The position numbers were made by a program, and so were the translations under genes. From the NCBI GenBank assembly GCA_007123015.1, contig SKSL01000086.1:1-10211 (forward strand): DNA of 10,211 bases, in the 5' to 3' direction. Under the pieces are notes generated by a model. The model was not told the origin of the DNA and searched no databases. It was given only the letters and a program-made list of their open reading frames with translations. Source of the stretch: Natronohydrobacter sp. (GTDB taxonomy: Bacteria; Pseudomonadota; Alphaproteobacteria; Rhodobacterales; Rhodobacteraceae). This document shows, piece after piece, positions 1-6,039 of this stretch; within the stretch, counting starts at the first letter, position 1, and every line of letters starts with the position of its first letter.

Positions 1-484
1 AGGCCAGACGCACGCCGGGCGCATCGGCGCGCAGAAGCTGCGCTTCGAGCCGCAGGAACCCGGCCGCGCCCAGTATTGGGCCGAGGATGATGCGCCCGAC
101 CATCGTGTTGTTGACCCGCAGTACCGCTTGCAGCCAGCGCGGCATACGGTCATGCGCCCAGCGCGCCTTGTAATAGGATTCGGGGTCCTCGAACGGGTCG
201 GTAAGACGGGCATCATTGTGATGGGCCAGATGCGTGGCCTTGTAGCGCCTGTAGGGATAGATCAGCGACAAAGGCAGCGTGACCAGCGCCTCATTCAGCC
301 AGCGATGGCGCGTCGGGTGGCCGTGCAGGTTTTCGTGCACCAGTGACGAATGCAGCGCGGCCATCACGGCCATAAGCGCCAGCGCGAATGTCGGAGTGAC
401 AGGCCAGAGCCATGCGCCCGCGCAGGCCCACAACCCGTAGCAAGCCACGATCAACGCTACTGTGGGCCATTCGATCCGGCGCAC
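1..484 (-). CDS. Fatty acid desaturase family membrane protein, N-terminal part (3' end outside window)
   Basis: Reading the minus strand from a GTG at 484 gives 161 codons that run off the left edge. Two histidine clusters typical of membrane di-iron fatty acid desaturases/hydroxylases are visible: HENLHGH at residues 50-56 and HLAHH at 85-89. They follow hydrophobic segments at about 8-29 and 31-48. The third histidine box expected in the C-terminal half would lie outside the window. Family members insert a double bond or hydroxyl group in a lipid chain using O2 and a di-iron centre in the inner membrane; the substrate cannot be told from this half. The GTG start is chosen because AGGAGGG (488-494) sits just upstream and the hydrophobic N-terminus follows at once. 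The gene is divergent from the XRE regulator at 629. Family call is firm; the exact enzyme is open. Confidence 0.85.
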   Translation of the reverse strand, partial: MRRIEWPTVALIVACYGLWACAGAWLWPVTPTFALALMAVMAALHSSLVHENLHGHPTRHRWLNEALVTLPLSLIYPYRRYKATHLAHHNDARLTDPFEDPESYYKARWAHDRMPRWLQAVLRVNNTMVGRIILGPILGAAGFLRLEAQLLRADAPGVRLA

Positions 485-487
485 GGT

Positions 488-494
488 CCCTCCT
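488..494 (-). promoter_or_regulatory. Ribosome binding site fixing a GTG start
   Basis: The minus strand reads AGGAGGG followed by ACC and then GTG. It is a near-perfect Shine-Dalgarno match a few bases before the GTG, and it decides the start of the desaturase, which has no suitable ATG at its N-terminus. Confidence 0.75.
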
Positions 495-575
495 GTTGTT
501 GCTGTTTCGCAGACGGTGGCCCCAAACTGCCGCGCCTGCAACGCGAGTATTCACGCCACTATTCAAGAGGATTGC

Positions 576-606
576 TGTCTTTGAAAAAATATGTTCACTA
601 AAGACA
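576..606. promoter_or_regulatory. Spaced inverted repeat, candidate operator between the divergent genes
   Basis: TGTCTTT (576-582) and its exact reverse complement AAAGACA (600-606) are 24 bp apart centre to centre. Between them lies the most AT-rich stretch of this intergenic region, including a run of six A. The site ends a few bases before the ribosome binding site (AAAAGGGA, about 608-615) of the XRE gene. That is where an autoregulating HTH protein would be expected to bind. This is inference from symmetry and position only; no clear -35/-10 pair was recognised on either strand. Confidence 0.35.
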
Positions 607-628
607 ACAAAAGGGATGGGTACTCTGC

Positions 629-1465
629 ATGGGAAAACGGGAATCGTCGGCATTGTTCCGCAAGCGGTTGGTGCAGTTGCTGGCACAGTCCGGCCAGACC
701 CAATCGGGCTTTGCTGCCGCCATTGGAATAGATCGCTCGGCCCTGTCGCAGCTTCTGACCGGACCGGATCCGCGACTGCCACGCGCGGAAACCCTACTGT
801 CGATCGCGGCACAGTTTCAGGTCTCGACCGACTGGCTTCTGGGCCTGTCCGAAGACAGCGGTACCGCGACACAAAGCTTTGACACGGTCGAAACCGAAGC
901 GGCGCTGGATGAAGAAAGCCGCACCGCGATGGAGCGCTGGCATCAAGAAGCCACAGGCCAGAAAATCCGTTACGTTCCGGCCCTGTTGCCCGATCTGATG
1001 CGCACGCCGGAAATCATCAGCTTTCAGGCGCAAAGCTCCGAGCAGGAAAAGCGCCGCCTGCAGGCCCAGACGCAGCGCCGCCTGCGGCTGTCGCGCGCGC
1101 CGGAAGCTGATATCGAGATGTGCATGCCGCTGCAGAGTTTCGAGATATTTGCGGCAGGCTGTGGTGTCTGGGACGGTCTGGCGGCCTTTGCGCGGCAGCG
1201 CCAGATCGACCATATCGCGCGCATGGTCGATGAACTTTACCCGGCTTTTCGGATGTATCTGTTCGACGGGCGCAAACGCTTTGCGCCGCCCATGACACTC
1301 TTCGGCTATACCCGTGCGGCTGTCTATGCAGGTGACGTCTATCTGCTGATCCGCTCGAAACGGCTGATCCGCGAATTGGCGCAGGGCTTTGATGGGCATA
1401 TAAGGGCGGCAGAAATCCACGCCCATGAGGCGGCGGAATGGATGCGTTCGCTCAGGGCTGTCTGA
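629..1465 (+). CDS. XRE-family helix-turn-helix transcriptional regulator
   Basis: A 278-residue protein. Residues about 8-74 form a Cro/C1-type HTH: a basic first helix, then QSGFAAAIGIDRSALSQLL (25-43) as the helix-turn-helix, ending in the common DWLLGLS (68-74). The rest, about 100-270, has no recognised motif. It looks like a mixed alpha/beta ligand- or partner-binding domain, with VPALLPDLMRTPEI (116-129), an Arg/Gln-rich helix (131-148) and APPMTLFG (209-216). ATG at 629 is preceded by AAAAGGGA. The gene lies 109 bp upstream of the MttB-family gene on the same strand, so it is probably its local regulator, and it may bind the inverted repeat before its own start. No transmembrane segment or signal peptide is seen. 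The HTH call is firm; target and effector are inferred. Confidence 0.9.
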   Translation: MGKRESSALFRKRLVQLLAQSGQTQSGFAAAIGIDRSALSQLLTGPDPRLPRAETLLSIAAQFQVSTDWLLGLSEDSGTATQSFDTVETEAALDEESRTAMERWHQEATGQKIRYVPALLPDLMRTPEIISFQAQSSEQEKRRLQAQTQRRLRLSRAPEADIEMCMPLQSFEIFAAGCGVWDGLAAFARQRQIDHIARMVDELYPAFRMYLFDGRKRFAPPMTLFGYTRAAVYAGDVYLLIRSKRLIRELAQGFDGHIRAAEIHAHEAAEWMRSLRAV

Positions 1466-1574
1466 ACGCTGTGCAGATCGGATTCTTGGCCTGCAACTGT
1501 TGCCAATACTCCGCTTGCCTCGGCCAATCCCGCAACATTAGCATCGGCAGGACAGCTCTTGCGAAAGGCCGCTC

Positions 1575-3140
1575 ATGTGTTCCGAAACTCTGCCTGAAGC
1601 CAAACGCGCCCGCTCTGGTGGGCGGGGCGGAAATGCGCGTCGCAAACAGGGCTTTCGACTGGACCAGATGCCTTGGCGCGTGCCTCTGAACAATGACCGC
1701 CCGACAGAACCCCTGCATGAAGAGGGCGTCGAGGCGGTCCATGCGGCGGCGCTGCATATCCTGTCGGAAATCGGCGTCGAGTTCCTGAATGACGAAGCGC
1801 TGGCCCTGTTTCGCGAAGCGGGCTGCCGTGTTAACGGCCATAATGTCCGCATGGACGGTGATTTTGTCGAAGCGATGCTGGCCCGCGCGCCAGGCGCCTT
1901 CACCATCACGCCGCGCAACCCGGATCGCGCTGTGCGCATCGGGGACCGGCATATGGCCTTTGTCAATGTCTCTTCGCCGCCGTCAAGCTGGGACATGATC
2001 CGCGGTAAGCGCACAGGCGATTTCCAGACCTTTCGCGAATTCCTGATGCTGACGCAGGCCTTCAACTGCATCCATGTCGCGGGCGGCTATCCGGTCGAGC
2101 CGGTCGATATCCATGCTTCGGTCCGACATCTCGATTGCATCGCGGAAAAGCTGTTGCTGACAGACAAGGTGGTGCATGCCTACAGCCTCGGCCGCGAGCG
2201 GGTCGAGGATGCAATGGAAATGGTGCGGCTGGCCGCAGGGCTGAGCCATGCCGAGTTTGACGCCGCCCCGCGCATGTATACCAACATCAATTCGGTCTCG
2301 CCGCTGCGCCATGACTTCCCCATGATCGACGGTGCGCTCAGACTTGCGCGGCGGGGGCAGCCGGTTGTCGTGACGCCCTTCACGCTGGCAGGCGCGATGG
2401 CCCCGGTGACGCTGGCGGGTGCTGTGGCGCAATCCATCGCGGAATCGCTCTGCGCGATCGCGCTTTTGCAATACGCAGCTCCCGGCGCACCTGTGGCCAT
2501 CGGAACATTCACCTCGAATGTCGATATGCGCTCTGGCGCGCCAGCGTTCGGGACGCCGGAATACATGCGCGCGACGCAGATGACCGGGCAGCTGGCGCGC
2601 CGCTATGGTCTGCCATTGCGCTCATCCGGGGTCTGCACGGCAAATATCCCCGATGCGCAAGCCATGTGGGAGACCTGCAACAGCCTTTGGGCTGCGGTGC
2701 AATCTGGATCAAACCTGGTCTATCATGCGGCCGGATGGCTGGAGGGTGGCTTGATCGCCAGCCCCGAGAAATTCGTCATGGATTGCGAGATGCTGCAGAT
2801 GATCCAGCGCTATTTCGAGCCGATCCTGAATGAAACCACGCCCGAGGCCATGGCGCTGGACGCGATCCGGGAAGTGGGTTCAGGTGGGCATTTTTTCGGG
2901 ACAGAACATACGCGCGAGCGATATGAAACCGCGTTTTATGCGCCGTTTGTGTCCGACTGGCGCAACTATGAAGCCTGGGAGCGCGACGGGGCAACCGACA
3001 CAATCACCCGCGCTCATGGCATCTATCGCAGCATCGTAGACAGTTTCACGCCGCCATCCCTGGCCGATGACCGGCGCGCGGCCTTGCTGGATTTCGTCGC
3101 GCGTCGCAAGAGCGAGGGCGGGGCCCCGACCGACTTCTGA
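1575..3140 (+). CDS. MttB-family (trimethylamine methyltransferase-like) corrinoid methyltransferase, non-pyrrolysine type
   Basis: A 521-residue protein of the MttB superfamily. After an Arg/Gly-rich N-terminus (about 10-30) comes RPTEPLHEEGVEAVHAAA (about 42-59), leading into the long TIM-barrel-like body. Recognisable family stretches include IGVEFLNDEAL near the start of the barrel and GHFFGTEHTRERYETAFY near the C-terminus. Family enzymes transfer a methyl group from a methylated amine to a cobalamin-carrying corrinoid protein. True MttB for trimethylamine uses pyrrolysine encoded by UAG; here there is no in-frame UAG, so this belongs to the non-Pyl branch, whose studied members use quaternary amines such as glycine betaine. 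The substrate here is not determined. No corrinoid protein or reactivase gene is nearby, so partners would have to be encoded elsewhere. ATG at 1575 follows GAAAGG (1563-1568). The stop is TGA. Confidence 0.88.
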   Translation: MCSETLPEAKRARSGGRGGNARRKQGFRLDQMPWRVPLNNDRPTEPLHEEGVEAVHAAALHILSEIGVEFLNDEALALFREAGCRVNGHNVRMDGDFVEAMLARAPGAFTITPRNPDRAVRIGDRHMAFVNVSSPPSSWDMIRGKRTGDFQTFREFLMLTQAFNCIHVAGGYPVEPVDIHASVRHLDCIAEKLLLTDKVVHAYSLGRERVEDAMEMVRLAAGLSHAEFDAAPRMYTNINSVSPLRHDFPMIDGALRLARRGQPVVVTPFTLAGAMAPVTLAGAVAQSIAESLCAIALLQYAAPGAPVAIGTFTSNVDMRSGAPAFGTPEYMRATQMTGQLARRYGLPLRSSGVCTANIPDAQAMWETCNSLWAAVQSGSNLVYHAAGWLEGGLIASPEKFVMDCEMLQMIQRYFEPILNETTPEAMALDAIREVGSGGHFFGTEHTRERYETAFYAPFVSDWRNYEAWERDGATDTITRAHGIYRSIVDSFTPPSLADDRRAALLDFVARRKSEGGAPTDF

Positions 3141-3211
3141 GATGTCCGATCTGCAGCCCTTCGCGCCAGCCCTCCGGGAAAGAAACAAGTGTCTTGATCA
3201 AGGCTTATACT

Positions 3212-3292
3212 CTAGACGTCGGCGGGTGTCAGATTGCCGAGGCTCTCGTGGTGGCGATGGTTGTTGTAATGCTTGACAAAGGCGGCGCTGGC
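3212..3292 (-). pseudogene. IS3-family transposase (OrfB integrase core), C-terminal fragment
   Basis: The minus strand encodes 26 residues then a TAG, including HYNNHRHHESLGNLTPADV. This is the characteristic tail of IS3-family OrfB transposases, after the last catalytic acidic residue. In intact relatives the sequence continues a little beyond PADV, usually with Tyr; here the codon that would follow is TAG. Everything upstream, including the DDE residues, is missing, and the reading frame joins another transposase fragment at about 3282-3292. This is a dead remnant. Confidence 0.7.
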
Positions 3293-3362
3293 GGCCGGTA
3301 TCGGTGACAGACAGGATCTTGACTTCGGGTCCGTAGCTATGGTCGACCTTAACGTCGGACCA
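3282..3362 (-). pseudogene. Transposase OrfA-type N-terminal fragment (IS66 TnpA-like)
   Basis: In another minus-strand frame this stretch reads LWSDVKV, then DHSYGPEVKILSVTDTGR, then QRR. I recognise this as resembling the N-terminus of small HTH transposase proteins of the IS66 TnpA type, where a basic GRRRRW-like segment follows. The similarity stops abruptly at the basic run, where the IS3-family fragment begins in a shifted frame. The family assignment is from memory of the motif, so IS66 is likely rather than proven. Confidence 0.45.
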
Positions 3363-3366
3363 TAGC
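3336..3366. repeat. Inverted repeat / hairpin in the transposase scar
   Basis: GCTATGGTC (3336-3344) pairs with GACCATAGC (3358-3366). The inner GAC/GTC can extend this to 12 pairs with one bulged G and the loop CTTAAC. There is no following T-run on either strand, so it is not a standard terminator. It overlaps the beginning of the TnpA-like fragment and may belong to that element. Confidence 0.5.
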
Positions 3367-3381
3367 GGAAATCTTCAGTGC

Positions 3382-3406
3382 AAAAAAACAGCCCTCTGCA
3401 CAGGCT
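3382..3406 (-). terminator. Weak intrinsic terminator after pstB
   Basis: On the minus strand AGCCT and GGGCT form a 5-bp stem (one G-U pair) around a 7-base loop. One G later comes a run of seven T (3382-3388). It lies about 50 bp past the pstB stop. The stem is short, so termination may be partial, but the T-run and position fit the end of the pst transcript. Confidence 0.45.
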
Positions 3407-3453
3407 TACACTTCAGATGACGCAGCGCAGGGATTTTCAGCCTTGGTCGTAAT

Positions 3454-4263
3454 TTAGCCAAAGCGGCCCGTCACATAATCATTGGTGCGTGGCCGCTGAG
3501 GGTTGGTAAAAATCGTATCCGTATCCCCATACTCGATCAGCCGGCCAAGATACATGAACGCCGTGTTGTCCGACACCCGCGCAGCCTGGGCCATGGAGTG
3601 CGTCACCATCACGATCGAATAGGTGCCTTTCAGCTCTTCAATAAGCTCCTCAATCCGAGCGGTCGCGATCGGGTCGAGCGCCGAGCAGGGCTCGTCCATC
3701 AGCAGAACCTCAGGGTCCGAGGCGACGGCGCGTGCGATACACAACCGCTGTTGCTGCCCACCTGAAAGGCCGAGCGCGCTGTCATTCAGCCGATCCTTGA
3801 CCTCGTTCCAGAGCGCGGATTGTCTTAGCGCATGCTCGACCGTTTCATCCAGGATCGAGCGCTTCGTTACCCCGTCCACGCGCAGCGGGTAAGTGATGTT
3901 GTCATAGATCGACATGGCGAAGGGGTTGGGTTTCTGAAACACCATGCCCATCCGCTTGCGCAGTGCGATGACATCGACGCCTTTGGCGTAGATGTCGAAC
4001 CCGTCCACAGTGATCTGACCCTCGATCGTCAGGTCATCGACCAGATCATTCATCCGGTTCAGGCAACGCAGCAGAGTGGATTTGCCGCATCCCGACGGAC
4101 CGATCAGCGCGGTGACCTGGCCTTTCTGGATTTCCAGATTGTTGTCGAACAATGCCTGTTTCTTGCCGTACCACAGATTGAAATCGACAATGTCCAGCGC
4201 CGCGCCTTCATTGCTTTTCTTGACGTGATAGGCGGTCGGCTCAAACTCGAGTGTATCGCTCAT
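3454..4263 (-). CDS. pstB: Phosphate ABC transporter ATP-binding protein PstB
   Basis: A 269-residue ATPase that powers phosphate import at the cytoplasmic face of PstC-PstA. All nucleotide-binding motifs are intact: Walker A GPSGCGKST (55-63), Q-loop Gln110, ABC signature LSGGQQQR (166-173), Walker B VLLMD with catalytic Glu191, and switch His222. The family-typical segments QKPNPFAMSIYDN and PCSALDPIA are also present. Length is close to the usual 250-270, with a short extra N-terminal tail. ATG at 4263 lies 9 bases past the pstA stop, and the ribosome binding site TAAGG overlaps that stop codon, which suggests coupled translation. It is the last gene of the operon here; phoU, its common neighbour, is missing and transposon debris follows. 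Confidence 0.97.
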   Translation of the reverse strand: MSDTLEFEPTAYHVKKSNEGAALDIVDFNLWYGKKQALFDNNLEIQKGQVTALIGPSGCGKSTLLRCLNRMNDLVDDLTIEGQITVDGFDIYAKGVDVIALRKRMGMVFQKPNPFAMSIYDNITYPLRVDGVTKRSILDETVEHALRQSALWNEVKDRLNDSALGLSGGQQQRLCIARAVASDPEVLLMDEPCSALDPIATARIEELIEELKGTYSIVMVTHSMAQAARVSDNTAFMYLGRLIEYGDTDTIFTNPQRPRTNDYVTGRFG

Positions 4264-4272
4264 GGGTCTGCC

Positions 4273-6021
4273 TTAGAATTGGCCAGTTGCATATTTGCGC
4301 TTCAGGCGGTTGCGGATGATGATTGCGGTCGCGTTCATAACGATGATCAACGCCAAGAGCAGCAGCGTGGTGACGAAGACCATCGGTTTGCCGGCCTCGG
4401 AGTTACGCGACTGAAAGCCCACATCAAAGATATGGAACCCCAGATGCATGAAACTGCGATCAAGATGGATGAAGGGGGCGAAGCCGTCAATGGGCAGCGC
4501 GGGGGCAAGTTTCACCACACCGACCAGCATCAGTGGGGCCACTTCGCCTGCCCCCCTTGCCATTGCAAGGATCATCCCGGTCATGATCCCTGGTAAGGCC
4601 TTTGGCAGCACCACGTAGCGGATCGTCTGCCATTTTGACGCACCGCAAGCCAGCGAGCCTTCGCGCATCGACCGCGGCACGGCTGACAGGGCTTCCTCGG
4701 TTGCAACAATCACGACCGGAACAGTCAGCAGTGCCAGCGTCAGCGAGGCCCATAGGATGCCTCCCTTGCCGAAGGTCGGGTTCGGCAGTGCCTCGGGGTA
4801 AAAGAGCTGGTCAATCGTACCGCCCATCGCATAGGCGAAAAATCCAAGACCAAACACCCCGTAAACGATAGATGGAACCCCTGCCAGATTGTTAACCGAA
4901 ATGCGCACGATGGATGTGACGCGCCCCTGTTTGGCATATTCGCGCAAGTAAAGCGCCGTGATCACGCCGAAAGGCGCAACGAAGACGACCATAAGCAGCG
5001 TCATCGCCACGGTGCCAAAAATCGCAGGCATGACACCGCCTTGGGTATTCGCCTCGCGCGGTTCAGCCGAGACGAATTCCCACCAACGCGAGATGTAGAT
5101 GCCCAGCTTGTCGAAGAAACCGAGATTGTTGGCCGGAAAGAAACGAACGATCTGGCTGATCTCTGGTGTGATCTGGCGTCCACCAACCTCTTCCAGCACA
5201 ACTGAATAATTGCGATCTCGCGCACGAATTTCATTCACACGAGCCTGAATTTCCTGAAATTCGGCCTGCAATTCGGCAATCCGCGCTTGCGATGCTGCAA
5301 CATCAGCCGCTGCGGCTTCCTCACCCTGGCGGATGACGGCACGCCGCTGGGCCAGCCGCTCACGTTCGATCAGGTAGTTGATGCCGCCGATTTCGCTGCG
5401 TTCCAGTCGGCGGATTTCGCGGAAACGGTCGCGCGCTGCGGCCTGTTCGCGTCGGAAGACAGCCGGGTCATAGGCCATTTCCTGGCCGTCGATGGTCATG
5501 CCTGCGATGCGCCCGATGAACACACCCCAAGTCTGACGCTCGAAATAGTAGAAATCCTCGGGCTGAGTGACGTTCTCCACCTCGAAATCGGCGACCCACT
5601 GGAAGTCATCGCCATAAAGGTCGAAATTTGCGGTCTGGTAAAGCGTACGGAAGGCGAACCCGTCATTTGCCTCGACTTCGGCGCGCGTTGCGTCATCAAG
5701 CCCGCCAAGCTGCGGACGGAAGATAGTACCGCGCCGCTCGGTCCCGGCGATGACGTTTCCATCGGTCAATTCCACACGATCAATGGGCTTGGGCCAGAAA
5801 GTCGTTGCACCATTGTAGAGCACCACCATCAGGAAGACGGCGATCATGATAATGCCAAGAGCCAGCGCGCCGCCGAACCCCCAAAGCGCGGGTTCACCGA
5901 GTGACGAGAGATCCGTCGAGAAGCGTCGCCGCTGGCGTGGGACAACAGCATCGCGAGCTGCAACTCCGGCAACACCGGCTGCACCAGAGGCAGGGGGGAT
6001 TTGTTCGTTGGTAGTGGTCAT
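4273..6021 (-). CDS. pstA: Phosphate ABC transporter permease PstA, enlarged form with periplasmic coiled coil
   Basis: The second channel subunit of the phosphate importer, 582 residues against about 300 in E. coli. Order: cytoplasmic Ala-rich tail; TM helix about 46-69; a periplasmic insertion of about 250 residues, with a charged Glu/Arg/Ala-rich coiled coil at about 185-268; then the conserved permease core (about 329-570). The core carries the EAA loop that docks on PstB, EEALSAVPRSMREGSLACGA (442-461), and ends in a basic tail. The insertion matches the extra N-terminal region known in many proteobacterial PstA proteins (DUF3333-type, from memory). ATG at 6021 is preferred, with GAGAG just before it; an in-frame TTG at 6030 would add three residues. 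It starts 18 bases after the pstC stop, within one operon. Confidence 0.95.
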   Translation of the reverse strand: MTTTNEQIPPASGAAGVAGVAARDAVVPRQRRRFSTDLSSLGEPALWGFGGALALGIIMIAVFLMVVLYNGATTFWPKPIDRVELTDGNVIAGTERRGTIFRPQLGGLDDATRAEVEANDGFAFRTLYQTANFDLYGDDFQWVADFEVENVTQPEDFYYFERQTWGVFIGRIAGMTIDGQEMAYDPAVFRREQAAARDRFREIRRLERSEIGGINYLIERERLAQRRAVIRQGEEAAAADVAASQARIAELQAEFQEIQARVNEIRARDRNYSVVLEEVGGRQITPEISQIVRFFPANNLGFFDKLGIYISRWWEFVSAEPREANTQGGVMPAIFGTVAMTLLMVVFVAPFGVITALYLREYAKQGRVTSIVRISVNNLAGVPSIVYGVFGLGFFAYAMGGTIDQLFYPEALPNPTFGKGGILWASLTLALLTVPVVIVATEEALSAVPRSMREGSLACGASKWQTIRYVVLPKALPGIMTGMILAMARGAGEVAPLMLVGVVKLAPALPIDGFAPFIHLDRSFMHLGFHIFDVGFQSRNSEAGKPMVFVTTLLLLALIIVMNATAIIIRNRLKRKYATGQF

Positions 6022-6039
6022 ATCTCTCAAGCCCCGCGA

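Larger units (their letters stand above)
3141..3453. other. Convergent intergenic gap with transposon debris
   Basis: This 313-bp stretch lies between the ends of the MttB-family gene and pstB. It contains no intact gene. The middle (3212-3362) holds fused fragments of two transposase genes on the minus strand, and 3382-3406 holds a weak terminator. A 10-bp palindrome CTTGATCAAG occurs at about 3193-3202. No convincing plus-strand terminator for the methyltransferase gene was seen. Confidence 0.7.

Noticed and set aside
1452..2071. Open frames on the minus strand over the start of the methyltransferase gene
   Set aside because: They overlap a well-supported gene and show no recognisable domain.
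1575..3140. Pyrrolysine-containing trimethylamine methyltransferase
   Set aside because: The frame is open from start to TGA stop with no internal UAG, and the protein is full length without one.
3336..3366. Intrinsic terminator formed by the GCTATGGTC hairpin
   Set aside because: No T-run follows on either strand, and the hairpin overlaps the transposase fragment.
3832..4596. Long open frame on the plus strand opposite pstB/pstA
   Set aside because: It is antisense to two firmly identified genes, its composition is typical of mirror-frame translation, and it has no family motif.
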